In this document: piece after piece, positions 1 through 8,088 of the stretch
Layout: each line of letters starts with the position of its first letter
How positions within the stretch are numbered: position 1 is the stretch's first letter
Source of the DNA: UBA6898 sp964463135
GTDB lineage: Bacteria; Nitrospirota; Thermodesulfovibrionia; Thermodesulfovibrionales; UBA6898
NCBI GenBank assembly: GCA_964463135.1
Contig: CAYXBA010000001.1
Coordinates: 186,001-250,000 of the forward strand
Length of the DNA stretch: 64,000 bases
Direction of reading: 5' to 3'
Notes under the pieces: model-generated
Seen by the model: only the letters and a program-made list of their open reading frames with translations
Databases searched by the model: none
What the model was told of the DNA's origin: nothing
Made by a program: the position numbers and the translations under genes

Positions 1-1524
1 TCCATTGCTGCCATAAAGACGATCAGTGCAAAGACGACCGGCATTGCCGCGGTCGTCGGGTTTGTAGACAGGGACAGGGGCGGACTCTATAATGCCGCGG
101 CCATGATCTCTGAGGGCAGGATACGGGACATCTACCACAAGATCCGGCTGCCGAACTACGGCGTCTTTGACGAGGTGAGGTATTTCAGACCGGGAAACCG
201 CTTTCCGGTATACAGCCTGAACAACGTCAAGGTCGGTCTGAATATCTGCGAGGACATCTGGCACAAAGAGGGCCCGGCGCGCATACAGGCGCGTGCAGGC
301 GCAGAGCTGATCATCAATATCAATGCATCACCCTATGAGATGGGCAAGCCTGCAGTGAGAGAACAGATCCTCCATGAACGTTCACGGGAAAACCGTGTCA
401 TGATCGCGTATCTGAATGCAGTCGGCGGCCAGGACGAGCTTGTCTTTGACGGGTGCAGTCTGGTATTTGACCATGAAGGGAACCGCATCGCACGTGCTGT
501 GCAGTTCGAGGAGACCCTCATGGTCCTTGATCTTGATATCAGCGCAGTGCGAAAGAGCAGAAAGGCCGGGAGCCGGCGTGATGCTGGAAAAACGCATTCC
601 AGTGTGACCTCTGTCCCTGTTTCTGCCCTTGCTGACAGGAAGCCTCTGAGTCCAATCATGCAGCCGATGCTGAACAGGGAAGATGAGGTCTACAAGGCCC
701 TGGTGCTCGGCACTGCTGACTATGTCAAGAAGAACGGGTTTCAGGGCGTTGTGATAGGGTTGAGCGGCGGCATCGACTCATCTCTCGTTGCTGCCATTGC
801 TGTGGACGCATTGGGCAAGGAACAGGTGACCGGTATCTTTATGCCTTCGCCCTATACCTCGAAGGCAAGCAGGGAAGATGCTGAGCATCTTGCGAAGAAC
901 CTCGGCATCAGGTTCATCGATCTGCCGATCAGGAATATCATGGAGAGCTATACCAAGGTGCTTGAGCCCTGGTTCGCAGGGAAGGAAAAGGACACCACAG
1001 AAGAGAACCTCCAGGCGCGCATCAGGGGAAACCTGCTGATGGCCTTTTCGAACAAGTTCGGCTGGCTGGTGCTGACCACGGGCAACAAGTCAGAAATGAG
1101 CGTGGGGTATGCAACACTTTACGGCGATATGGCAGGCGGCTTTGCGGTGATCAAGGATGTGCCGAAGACCCTGGTATACGATATCTGCGGATGGCGGAAC
1201 AGTGTGGGCAGCACGGAGATCATCCCCAGGAGGGTAATGACAAAAGAACCGACCGCAGAGCTCAGGCCGAACCAGAAGGACACGGATTCCCTGCCTCCGT
1301 ATGAACAGCTCGACCCGATCCTGAAGGCCTACATTGAGTGTGAACTGAGCTTCAGCCATATGGTCAGCTTGGGCTGCAGCGCTGAACAGACCAGACGGGT
1401 GATCAAGATGGTAGACCGGAGCGAGTATAAGAGAAGACAGTCGCCTCCGGGCGTCAAGATAACAGCGCGGGCCTTTGGACGGGACTGGCGGTTCCCGATA
1501 ACGAACAGGTACAGGAGTTACTGA
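1..1524 (+). CDS. nadE: NAD+ synthase, glutamine-hydrolysing (5' end off window)
   Basis: Makes NAD+ from deamido-NAD+ using ATP and glutamine, the last step of NAD biosynthesis in the cytoplasm. The reading frame is open from base 1, so the N-terminus lies outside the window. The visible N-terminal part is the nitrilase-type glutaminase domain, with the lysine in HKIRLPNYGVFDE and the nucleophilic cysteine in GLNICEDIW. The synthetase domain follows, with the ATP-pyrophosphatase P-loop SGGIDSS (about base 765) and TTGNKSEMSVGYATLYGDM. The TGA stop overlaps the ATG of the next gene. The two-domain architecture indicates direct use of glutamine. Identification is firm. Confidence 0.96.
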   Translation, partial: SIAAIKTISAKTTGIAAVVGFVDRDRGGLYNAAAMISEGRIRDIYHKIRLPNYGVFDEVRYFRPGNRFPVYSLNNVKVGLNICEDIWHKEGPARIQARAGAELIININASPYEMGKPAVREQILHERSRENRVMIAYLNAVGGQDELVFDGCSLVFDHEGNRIARAVQFEETLMVLDLDISAVRKSRKAGSRRDAGKTHSSVTSVPVSALADRKPLSPIMQPMLNREDEVYKALVLGTADYVKKNGFQGVVIGLSGGIDSSLVAAIAVDALGKEQVTGIFMPSPYTSKASREDAEHLAKNLGIRFIDLPIRNIMESYTKVLEPWFAGKEKDTTEENLQARIRGNLLMAFSNKFGWLVLTTGNKSEMSVGYATLYGDMAGGFAVIKDVPKTLVYDICGWRNSVGSTEIIPRRVMTKEPTAELRPNQKDTDSLPPYEQLDPILKAYIECELSFSHMVSLGCSAEQTRRVIKMVDRSEYKRRQSPPGVKITARAFGRDWRFPITNRYRSY

Positions 1525-1769
1525 TGCGCGTATATTCTCTTTTGATCGCAGTTATGCTCCTGATCCCGGTCGCTGTCCCGGCTGCGGAGAAGGAAGGCTT
1601 TCAGTTCAAAAAGCAGCCTGAGCTCCAGCAGATAAAGCCGAAAAAACCGGTCAGGATCAAGCTGAGACGGTCACCCAAGGACGAATACACCTGGGAACTC
1701 GCGGGCGATGATGCTGACGAGATCGTGAAGACCGACCGCAGGCTGCGAAAGATGCTGAACGTGCAGTGA
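1524..1769 (+). CDS. small exported protein of unknown function
   Basis: An 81-residue protein that I do not recognise. It begins with a short hydrophobic signal peptide ending PVAVPAA and continues as a highly charged Lys/Arg/Glu-rich segment without cysteines. Its ATG overlaps the nadE stop codon (TGATG), so translation is probably coupled to nadE, and rsmI follows 25 bases later. Placement in a tight operon and a plausible signal peptide favour a real periplasmic protein. Confidence 0.65.
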   Translation: MRVYSLLIAVMLLIPVAVPAAEKEGFQFKKQPELQQIKPKKPVRIKLRRSPKDEYTWELAGDDADEIVKTDRRLRKMLNVQ

Positions 1770-1794
1770 AGATCCTCTGCCCCGGAAGAACCGC

Positions 1795-2619
1795 ATGACG
1801 AAAGGCACGCTCTATATAGTCTCGACGCCTATCGGCAACCTGGAGGATATTACGCTGCGCGCCCTGCGCATCCTCAAAGAGGTTGACCTGATTGCAGCAG
1901 AGGACACGCGCCATTCACTTAAGCTGCTGAACCACTTTAATATTAGAAAGCCGCTCGTCAGCTACTGGGGAGAGAAAGAGAAGGTCAAGGCTGAAGAGAC
2001 GCTCCGGCGGCTGAAGGATGGCCTTTCTGTTGCCCTCATATCGGACGCAGGCACTCCCGGCATTTCAGATCCCGGGACCGTGCTGATAAAGAAGGCGGTT
2101 GAAGAGGGCATTCGCGTTGTCCCTGTGCCCGGCCCGTCTGCAGTGATCACCGCACTCTCTCTTTCGGGGTTCCCGACCGAGGAGTTCACCTTCTGCGGAT
2201 TTCTTCCTGCAAAGGAGACGCAGAGGAGAAAGATGCTTGAGCGGGTCAGTCTTGAACAGCGGACGCTCATTTTCTATGAGGCGCCGCACCGCATCCTTGA
2301 AACGATCGCAGACATTGCTGCCGTGATCGGCGAGCGGAATATCGTGGTGATACGGGAGTTGACCAAGCTCCATGAGGAGGTCTTTCGCGGCACAGTATCC
2401 GTTGTAATGGAAGCTCTTGAGCATTCGACCATTGCAGGGGAATATGTGATCATCCTTGAGGGCAGGCCTGAAAAGGGTGAGCTGCATATGGACGATGCCT
2501 TAAAAGAGGTCAGAGAATTGATGAGAAAAGGGATGGGCAGAAAGGAATCAACAAAAAAGATCGGTGAGGAATACGGCTTCAGCAAGAAAGAACTGTATGA
2601 CAGGAGCCTTGAAGGATAA
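1795..2619 (+). CDS. rsmI: 16S rRNA (cytidine-1402-2'-O)-methyltransferase RsmI
   Basis: Methylates the 2'-hydroxyl of C1402 in the decoding centre of 16S rRNA with S-adenosylmethionine. The 274-residue protein is normal length for the family. Family motifs in order are STPIGNLEDIT near the N-terminus, AAEDTRHS, SDAGTPGISDPG, VPGPSA, SGFPTEEFTFCGFLP and YEAPHRI. The C-terminal helical tail with KKELYDRSL is also typical. It belongs to the operon starting at or before nadE; the DUF362 gene follows after 14 bases. Confidence 0.96.
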   Translation: MTKGTLYIVSTPIGNLEDITLRALRILKEVDLIAAEDTRHSLKLLNHFNIRKPLVSYWGEKEKVKAEETLRRLKDGLSVALISDAGTPGISDPGTVLIKKAVEEGIRVVPVPGPSAVITALSLSGFPTEEFTFCGFLPAKETQRRKMLERVSLEQRTLIFYEAPHRILETIADIAAVIGERNIVVIRELTKLHEEVFRGTVSVVMEALEHSTIAGEYVIILEGRPEKGELHMDDALKEVRELMRKGMGRKESTKKIGEEYGFSKKELYDRSLEG

Positions 2620-2633
2620 AGAGGAGAAATACT

Positions 2634-3752
2634 ATGGCAAAGGTTTATTTTGCATCAGCGCGTGCCAGAAAATGGAAATATGATGACAGCATGCCGGGGA
2701 AGCTCGAACAGCTCCTGAAGGAGATAGGGCTGATGAACTATTTCAGCCCGGAAGAATGGATCGCGGTGAAGACCCATTTCGGTTCTGAGGGTGCGCACCG
2801 GATCGTGAGGCCTGTCTTTCTCCGAAAGGTCGTTGATGCGCTCAAAAGGATCGGCGCAAAGCCCTTTGTTACTGATACCGTCAGGATAAAGGGACTGGAT
2901 TATCTTGAGGTCGCGAACCAGAACGGCATCAACCATTTGAGCGTCGGCGCCCCGGTGGTGATCGCTGACGGGCTGTACGGCAATGACAGCATTATGGTCA
3001 AGGCAGGCGAGATTCTCGGCCAGATAGCGGTCGCGTCTCTGGTCCACGATGTGCCAGCCATGGTCGTCTGTTCACATGTAAAAGGCCATATCAATGCGGG
3101 GTACGCAGGAGCGATAAAGAACCTCGCCATGGGAGGTGTGAGCAGTTCTCACCGCACCTGCGGATGGAAATGCGGCAGAGGCGCAATGCATACAATCGGC
3201 GAAGGAGAGCTTGTCTGGGATTCTGATAAATGTGAACTCTGCCTTCAGTGCAAGGAGGTATGTCCGCTGGATGCCATCACTTTCAAGGATGATGAGATCG
3301 TCTGGAACCGCGATGTCTGCTGGCGGTGCGGACGGTGCGAGCGGGTCTGCCAGAACGAATCCCTTATCCTGCCTGGCGATGATCAGCGGTTCATGCGCTC
3401 TCTGGCAGAGGCTGCAAAAGCGGTCATCGGTACTTTCGAGCCGAGGAAGATCTTGTACGTCAATTTTCTGACCGAGATACAGCCCGAGTGCGACTGTATG
3501 CCCTGCGCAGATGTGCCGGTAATTCAGGATTTAGGTATTATGATATCTGAGGATATTGTTGCCATCGAACAGGCAAGTATTGACATGCTCTTGAAGTCAG
3601 GTCCTCTTGAGCAATCTCTTGCCTCTGACCGCAACCTTCAGAAGGGTGATGATATCCTGATGAAACTGCATGACAAACCCTATATGCTGCAGGTTGAGGC
3701 GGCTGAAAGGCTCGGTCTCGGGTCACGGCAGTATGAGCTGGCAGAAATTTGA
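2634..3752 (+). CDS. DUF362 domain protein with two [4Fe-4S] ferredoxin motifs
   Basis: A 372-residue iron-sulfur protein. The N-terminal two thirds is a DUF362 domain; the motif AIKNLAMGGVSS and surrounding residues are typical. It is followed around residues 200-245 by two four-cysteine clusters, CELCLQCKEVCP and CWRCGRCERVCQ, each expected to bind a [4Fe-4S] centre. More cysteines lie downstream in ECDCMPCADVP. A strong ribosome site (GAGGAG) precedes the ATG. DUF362 proteins are common in anaerobes and their biochemical role is not settled, so I assign only electron-carrier or redox chemistry. Confidence 0.88.
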   Translation: MAKVYFASARARKWKYDDSMPGKLEQLLKEIGLMNYFSPEEWIAVKTHFGSEGAHRIVRPVFLRKVVDALKRIGAKPFVTDTVRIKGLDYLEVANQNGINHLSVGAPVVIADGLYGNDSIMVKAGEILGQIAVASLVHDVPAMVVCSHVKGHINAGYAGAIKNLAMGGVSSSHRTCGWKCGRGAMHTIGEGELVWDSDKCELCLQCKEVCPLDAITFKDDEIVWNRDVCWRCGRCERVCQNESLILPGDDQRFMRSLAEAAKAVIGTFEPRKILYVNFLTEIQPECDCMPCADVPVIQDLGIMISEDIVAIEQASIDMLLKSGPLEQSLASDRNLQKGDDILMKLHDKPYMLQVEAAERLGLGSRQYELAEI

Positions 3753-3753
3753 C

Positions 3754-3790
3754 AAAAAAATGCTGCTGTCCGTGGAATATGGACAGCAGC
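3754..3790 (-). terminator. intrinsic terminator reading on the minus strand
   Basis: A perfect 10-base-pair stem (3762-3771 with 3781-3790) around a 9-base loop. On the minus strand it is followed by one A and then seven T. On the plus strand there is no T-run, so the element is oriented to stop leftward transcription even though both flanking genes run rightward. Confidence 0.6.
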
Positions 3791-3814
3791 TTAGGGGAGG
3801 TAACGAGGCGCTTA

Positions 3815-3832
3815 CTGGTTATATGTAACCAG
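3815..3832. promoter_or_regulatory. palindrome upstream of the Crp/Fnr gene, possible operator
   Basis: CTGGTTA-TATG-TAACCAG is a perfect 7-base inverted repeat with a 4-base centre, about 80 bases before the Crp/Fnr start. Its geometry would suit a dimeric regulator, perhaps autoregulation. A TATAAT sequence at 3878-3883 downstream may be the -10 box, though I see no good -35. Inferred from symmetry only. Confidence 0.35.
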
Positions 3833-3912
3833 ATTATGAATTGGTTGTCAAGAAAAATAATCAGGTTGGCTGTTAATTATAATTATAAAACGAATACGGA
3901 GGGTAGAGTGCC

Positions 3913-4581
3913 ATGTTTGACATAAAAAAAGTCTCTATTTTCAATACGTTAAGCGCTGATGACCTGAAAGAGCTCTCCCGGTATTTGCAGGGAGAGACGT
4001 TTGTAAAAAAGGAGTTTATCTTTGCCGAGGGTGACCCTTCCGAGTGGCTTTACATCGTAAAGACCGGCAAGGTCAAGATCACCAAGCTCTCGAATGAGGG
4101 CAAGGAGATCATTCTCGAGATCATCGCGCCTCATGACATGTTCGGGGGCATTGCGGTTGTTCGCGGCTTCCCATACCCTGCCAATGCTGTGGCCATGGAG
4201 GACAGCGAGGTGGTGAAGATCTCGCGGAAGAACATCCTTTCGCTCATGGACAAACTGCCGAACCTTATGTACTGCATGGCGATGAATATCGGCGACCGGA
4301 TCAAGGACACGCATGAAACGCTCAAGAGCATTGCCCTTGAAAAGGTGGAGTCGAGGATCGCATCCCTTCTTATCAAGCTTTCCGAAAAATCCGGGGAAAA
4401 AGTCCCTGAAGGCATTGCGATCAACATGAAGCTCACCAAGCAGGATATCGCAGAGATGGTCGGCACAACGGTCGAGACCTCTATCCGGACCATGAGCAAG
4501 CTTACCAAGGCAGGCCTGGTCGTTTCGAAGGCAGGGAAGATCATCATCAGGGACCTCGAAACGCTGAGGTCCCTGACGTAA
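3913..4581 (+). CDS. Crp/Fnr family transcriptional regulator
   Basis: A 222-residue one-component regulator. Residues about 10-125 form a cyclic-nucleotide-binding-type beta-roll (FAEGDPSEWLYIVKTGKVKI and GGIAVVRGFPYPANAVA). The C-terminal part carries a winged helix-turn-helix (LTKQDIAEMVGTTVETSIRTMSKLTKAGLV). I see no N-terminal Fnr-type cysteine cluster, so it probably does not sense oxygen through an iron-sulfur centre; the effector is unknown. A GGAGGG ribosome site precedes the ATG. It is monocistronic, with an upstream palindrome and a downstream repeat element. Confidence 0.9.
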   Translation: MFDIKKVSIFNTLSADDLKELSRYLQGETFVKKEFIFAEGDPSEWLYIVKTGKVKITKLSNEGKEIILEIIAPHDMFGGIAVVRGFPYPANAVAMEDSEVVKISRKNILSLMDKLPNLMYCMAMNIGDRIKDTHETLKSIALEKVESRIASLLIKLSEKSGEKVPEGIAINMKLTKQDIAEMVGTTVETSIRTMSKLTKAGLVVSKAGKIIIRDLETLRSLT

Positions 4582-4602
4582 GAAGTATCTCATAAGACTA
4601 TT

Positions 4603-4845
4603 CACCATCACCCTCTCCCCAACCCTCCCCCCTCAATGGGGAGGGAGTAAGCATTCCCCGCCCTGGTTTAAGGCCACTACTTGTTGTTGACGGGCGATCA
4701 TCCTCATGTATGGTTTCCTCCCTTGAAAGTAGGGAGTAATCATCTCCGCTCTGGCTTAAGGCAACTACTACTGTTGATGACGGCGGGCATTCTCATGTAT
4801 GACCCCCTCCCTTGAGGGGAGGGGCTGAAGGGGCGGGTGTCCAAT
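4603..4845. repeat. composite inverted-repeat element with an internal tandem duplication
   Basis: The 290-base gap between genes is filled by this element. Its ends are imperfect inverted repeats (CACCCTCTCCCCAACCCTCC on the left; the complement of GGGGCTGAAGGGGCGGGTG on the right). Inside are two imperfect direct copies of an 85-90 base unit, starting near 4642 and 4731, each running from GGGAGTAA through CT(C/G)GYTTAAGGC to CTCATGTATG. CCCCTCCC/GGGAGGGG hairpins punctuate the units. No coding potential is seen. It resembles a non-autonomous MITE-like or extragenic palindromic element. Confidence 0.6.
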
Positions 4846-4871
4846 AGTATTTTCAATTAAAAAACTGATCG

Positions 4872-5288
4872 TTATCTCGGAGGCGGTGGTGCAGCAGGCA
4901 GAAGGGTCGCCAGCATGTTGTAGAAGAAGATGGCGATCGAAAAGGCATGGGCGACGCCCGCAAGCGTTGCGATCGTGATATAGCTTGAGGTTGGGTTCAG
5001 CACATTCATGCTATAGAAGAGCAGCATTACGATCAGGCTCGCATTGGCGATCCAGAACTGCAGTTCTCCGAGTTTGGGCGATTTGAGAAACTTTCCGGCG
5101 AATTTCGGCAGGATGTGATAACCGACACCGTAGATCATCATCGATACCCAGCCGAGCATATTGAGATGCGAGTGCACAAACTTGAAGGCAAGCGCCTGCG
5201 GATGATGCAGCATTACGATGCCGAGTACGGTCGAGACCGCCAGGTACACAATGCTCATGATGATGAAATTCTTTACAAATCTGTCCAT
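4872..5288 (-). CDS. four-helix membrane protein related to heme-copper oxidase subunit I
   Basis: A 138-residue integral membrane protein with four hydrophobic segments (residues about 8-28, 40-62, 74-96 and 102-127) and a short proline-rich tail. The motif HSHLNMLGW followed by YGVGYHILPKFAG resembles the histidine-containing helix of cbb3-type oxidase subunit I, but the protein has only four of that subunit's helices. It could bind one heme or be a stand-alone oxidase-like protein. A strong GAGGAG ribosome site precedes the ATG. Function is inferred from motif resemblance only. Confidence 0.7.
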   Translation of the reverse strand: MDRFVKNFIIMSIVYLAVSTVLGIVMLHHPQALAFKFVHSHLNMLGWVSMMIYGVGYHILPKFAGKFLKSPKLGELQFWIANASLIVMLLFYSMNVLNPTSSYITIATLAGVAHAFSIAIFFYNMLATLLPAAPPPPR

Positions 5289-5481
5289 AGTTCCTCCTCA
5301 GGATACTTGTTATGATTTCTGCTTCCATCATAAAACAGAATGAGCAGGGTGTCTATGATGAACGTCATACACCAGGAGTCATGCTGGTCCCTGCATTGAC
5401 TTCACGACTGCGCTCTGTTATAAATTCCCTACCCATGCCGTGCATGCATAAAGAAAGATCGTGTCTGTTCGCGAGGTCCCT

Positions 5482-6408
5482 ATGGCTGACGCAGTAATAC
5501 TCTGCAACGGAGAGGGAGGGGTCGGTCTGCAGACCGCTGTTGACACCCTGGCGAGGACCGGGTCTGCGCTTGATGCGCTTGAGGCAGGGATCCGTGTCGT
5601 GGAGAGCGATCCGTCAGTGAGAAGCGTCGGGTTCGGCGGCGCGCCGAACATCCTTGGTGAGATGGAATGCGATGCCTCTATTATGTGCGGCGATACGCTG
5701 ATGACCGGTGCAGTAGGCGCACTGAAACACTATCTGCATGCCATATCCGTTGCCCGTCAGGTCATGCTGCGCACCCCCCATGTGATGCTGGTCGGCGCGG
5801 GAGCAGAACGCTTTGCTGCCGAGACAGGAGAATGCAGAAGTGATCTGCTTTCAGATGAAGCACGGGCTGACCATGAACGCTGGCTATTGCAGCATGTCAG
5901 CGAAAAGGAAAGGGCGCATTTGACAGAGCTGGAGCTTGCACCCCTTATTCCCCGGACTATGGATCCTGCTGCTGCCCACGGGACCACGATATTTCTTGTC
6001 CGGACGGAGAAGGGCAATTTTGCAGGCGGCGTAAGCACCTCGGGCTGGTCTTATAAATACCCCGGCCGTCTTGGAGACTCGGCAGTTATCGGGGCAGGGC
6101 TCTATGTGGATGACTGCTATGGGGCTGCCGCATGCACGCATACCGGCGAGATGACCATTCGCTGCAGCACCTCCCGTTCCATCGTCCTCTATATGAAGAA
6201 AGGTGCGGCTGTTGCAGAAGCCTGCCACGAGGCGCTCAGAGACCTCGAACATTTAAAGGGCGGGTATCTCGGTCCGGTTGTCATGCACGCAATGGATGCT
6301 GAGGGCGGTCACTATGTGTTAAGCAGGGGGAGCAGGGACGCGGTACCGTATTGGTGCTGGAAGCAGGGCACGAACAGGATCGCGCAGGGCCTGTCTGTTG
6401 CCTGCTGA
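5482..6408 (+). CDS. isoaspartyl peptidase / glycosylasparaginase-type Ntn-hydrolase
   Basis: An N-terminal-nucleophile amidohydrolase of the plant-type asparaginase / N4-(beta-N-acetylglucosaminyl)-L-asparaginase family. The autoproteolysis site is the threonine in AAAHGTTIFLV (first Thr codon at 5983), corresponding to the family's HDT or GT site. The downstream GGVSTSGW and RLGDSAVIGAGLYVDD motifs form the substrate loop. Autocleavage would give alpha and beta chains of similar size. An in-frame GTG exists at 5461, but the ATG at 5482 has GAGG five bases upstream and starts nearer the family's usual N-terminus. Substrate (isoaspartyl peptides, asparagine or glycoasparagine) cannot be decided. 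Confidence 0.85.
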   Translation: MADAVILCNGEGGVGLQTAVDTLARTGSALDALEAGIRVVESDPSVRSVGFGGAPNILGEMECDASIMCGDTLMTGAVGALKHYLHAISVARQVMLRTPHVMLVGAGAERFAAETGECRSDLLSDEARADHERWLLQHVSEKERAHLTELELAPLIPRTMDPAAAHGTTIFLVRTEKGNFAGGVSTSGWSYKYPGRLGDSAVIGAGLYVDDCYGAAACTHTGEMTIRCSTSRSIVLYMKKGAAVAEACHEALRDLEHLKGGYLGPVVMHAMDAEGGHYVLSRGSRDAVPYWCWKQGTNRIAQGLSVAC

Positions 6409-6519
6409 TGGCCCGGCTGCAGGCAGTATCTGTCTGTATGATGAAGGTCATAGTATGCGCCTGTTCCCTGATGTAGAATAAGGATAGAAAAACGCAAAAC
6501 CATCAGGGAGGATAAAGGA

Positions 6520-6735
6520 ATGACAACAACGGATAAGAAGGTCGTAACAAAGGATTCACTCATTGGAGACGTGATCAGGGACGTGCCGGGAGCAAAGGAC
6601 ATCATACAGAAGTATTTCGGCGGCGGCTGCTTCACCTGCCCCGGTATTAATGTGGAGTCGCTCTCATTCGGGGCCATGATGCACAATCTGGACCCGGACA
6701 AGATCGTAAATGAGATTAACGGGCTGGAGGGATAA
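6520..6735 (+). CDS. DUF1858 domain protein (hybrid-cluster-associated redox disulfide domain)
   Basis: A 71-residue protein that is essentially one DUF1858 domain. The motif GGGCFTCPG carries the CxxC pair that gives the family its redox-disulfide name, and the segment IGDVIRDVPGAKDIIQKYF matches the helical start of the domain. The ribosome site AAAGGA lies just before the ATG. The next small cysteine protein starts two bases after the stop, so the two are almost certainly co-transcribed. Confidence 0.88.
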   Translation: MTTTDKKVVTKDSLIGDVIRDVPGAKDIIQKYFGGGCFTCPGINVESLSFGAMMHNLDPDKIVNEINGLEG

Positions 6736-6737
6736 CC

Positions 6738-6863
6738 ATGACACAATGTTTTTTATGCAATGCAACTGATAAGGAAAGAGTTCTTCTGCCATGCCTGCAT
6801 GAGGGAAGCGAGAAATATGTTTGCGTGAGGTGCCTGCCTGCGCTGATCCACGGCGGCCACTAG
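6738..6863 (+). CDS. 41-residue cysteine-rich (zinc-knuckle-like) protein
   Basis: A very short gene starting two bases after the DUF1858 stop. It encodes CFLCN, then a Cys/His region (LPCLH) and a second pair VRCLP, with a GGH C-terminus. The spacing of two Cys pairs suggests a small treble-clef or zinc-ribbon metal site. The GGAGGG sequence at the end of the upstream gene provides a ribosome site, and a strong terminator follows 30 bases later, so this is the last gene of the two-gene unit. Function unknown. Confidence 0.72.
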   Translation: MTQCFLCNATDKERVLLPCLHEGSEKYVCVRCLPALIHGGH

Positions 6864-6893
6864 GCGGACAACGCATTAACGCGTAATTGCCGA

Positions 6894-6925
6894 GCCCTCT
6901 GGTTCAGGACCAGGGGGCTTTTTTT
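6894..6925 (+). terminator. intrinsic terminator after the DUF1858 / Cys-protein unit
   Basis: A 10-base-pair stem (6894-6903 with 6909-6918, one G-T pair) around a 5-base loop, directly followed by seven T. Confidence 0.9.
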
Positions 6926-6933
6926 GTTATGAT
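6925..6933 (+). promoter_or_regulatory. extended -10 promoter for nfo
   Basis: TG-T-TATGAT is an extended -10 (TGn plus a five-of-six -10 hexamer) starting in the end of the terminator T-run. The nfo ATG begins five bases after it, so the transcript would start at or within a base or two of the start codon. No convincing -35 is present, as expected for an extended -10 promoter. Confidence 0.5.
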
Positions 6934-6938
6934 AGATC

Positions 6939-7784
6939 ATGGAACGGAGGATCGGTGTTCATGTCTCTATTGCAGGCGGCCTTGATAAAGGCCTTGAACG
7001 GGCCGGTGGACTCGGCTGTTCAACGGTCCAGCTTTTTTCGCACAACCCTCGCGGATGGGGAATCGGCAGGAGAGACCCCATGGAGATCGCGAGGTTCAGG
7101 GCATTAAAAAAAGAATTGGACATCCGGCCGGTCGTTATCCATACCTCGTATCTGATCAATCTTGCATCTGCCCGGCCGGACCTGCTAATCAGGTCCGTTG
7201 ATATGATCAGGGCAGAACTGGATATTGCCGATGAGATCGATGCCGACTTTGTGGTACTGCACACCGGGAGTGCATCAGGAGACTTGCCTGAAGCTGCGCG
7301 TGCGCGTGCAGTTGAAGCGCTAAAACAGGTGGCTGATCAGGGCAGGTGGAATGCCGGCCTTCTGCTCGAAAATACCGCAGGCGAGCGGGGGGACATTACA
7401 TCGCGGATCGCAGAGATCGCGGCGATCAGGGAAAAGGCGCCATCCGGCCTTATTGCCGGCCTCTGCCTCGACACCTGCCATGCATTTTCTGCTGGATATG
7501 ACATTGCTGCTGAAGACGGGATCAATGCCCTGGCTGAAGAGATCGGGCAGTATATTGGCAGAGAAGACCTCAGGCTTCTCCATCTCAATGATTCAAAAAA
7601 GACCATGGGTTCAGGCGTTGACAGGCATGAGCATATTGGGGAAGGCTCCATAGGCAGCGAGGGGCTGAAGAAATTTCTGCAGCATCCTTTTTTCCTTGAT
7701 GTCCCTCTGATCCTGGAGACGCCAAAGAAGTCCGAGGAGGACGATATAAGGAACCTGGCCAATGTCCGGCTGCTTCTCGTATAA
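6939..7784 (+). CDS. nfo: endonuclease IV (AP endonuclease)
   Basis: Cuts DNA 5' of abasic sites in base-excision repair. The 281-residue length is normal. The TIM-barrel metal-binding motifs are all present: GVHVSIAGG at the start, VIHTSYLINLAS, VVLHTGS, LLENTAGE, GLCLDTCHAFSAGYD, LLHLNDSKKTMGSGVDRHEHIGEG and ILETPK. These supply the His, Asp and Glu ligands of the three-zinc site. There is no Shine-Dalgarno sequence before the ATG; the upstream promoter places the transcript start at the ATG. Confidence 0.97.
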   Translation: MERRIGVHVSIAGGLDKGLERAGGLGCSTVQLFSHNPRGWGIGRRDPMEIARFRALKKELDIRPVVIHTSYLINLASARPDLLIRSVDMIRAELDIADEIDADFVVLHTGSASGDLPEAARARAVEALKQVADQGRWNAGLLLENTAGERGDITSRIAEIAAIREKAPSGLIAGLCLDTCHAFSAGYDIAAEDGINALAEEIGQYIGREDLRLLHLNDSKKTMGSGVDRHEHIGEGSIGSEGLKKFLQHPFFLDVPLILETPKKSEEDDIRNLANVRLLLV

Positions 7785-7793
7785 TTTTTTTAG

Positions 7794-7822
7794 TTGCTAA
7801 ACTTATTGACTATGGGTATAAT
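7794..7822 (+). promoter_or_regulatory. promoter for the tusA-dsrE unit
   Basis: TTGCTA (7794-7799), a 17-base spacer and a perfect TATAAT (7817-7822), with a GAGGAGG ribosome site and ATG following within 30 bases. Confidence 0.65.
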
Positions 7823-7849
7823 AAAAATCATACGTTTGAGGAGGAAAAC

Positions 7850-8074
7850 ATGGCAAAGACTACATTGGATCTGAAGGGAATGAGCTGTCCCATGCCTATC
7901 ATGAAGATAGCCGTAGCAGTAAAGAAGGGTGCATCAGGCGACACATTTGAGGCTACAAGCGATGATGCCGGCTTTGAGCCCGATATCATTGCCTGGGCCA
8001 AGGAGACTGGTAATACCATGTCCGGCATTACTAAGTCCGGCAAGGATATTACGGTTACCATTACAAAGAAGTAG
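7850..8074 (+). CDS. TusA/SirA-family sulfur carrier protein
   Basis: A 74-residue sulfur-relay protein. Cys13 in the motif GMSCPMPIMK is the expected persulfide-carrying cysteine, and the CPxP signature is intact. Family members pass sulfane sulfur to tRNA thiolation, molybdenum cofactor or dissimilatory sulfur pathways. It is followed 14 bases later by a DsrE-family gene, a pairing that favours persulfide transfer in sulfur metabolism over a lone tRNA-modification role. A strong GAGGAGG ribosome site and a good promoter precede it. Confidence 0.92.
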   Translation: MAKTTLDLKGMSCPMPIMKIAVAVKKGASGDTFEATSDDAGFEPDIIAWAKETGNTMSGITKSGKDITVTITKK

Positions 8075-8088
8075 GGAGGGGGAACATA

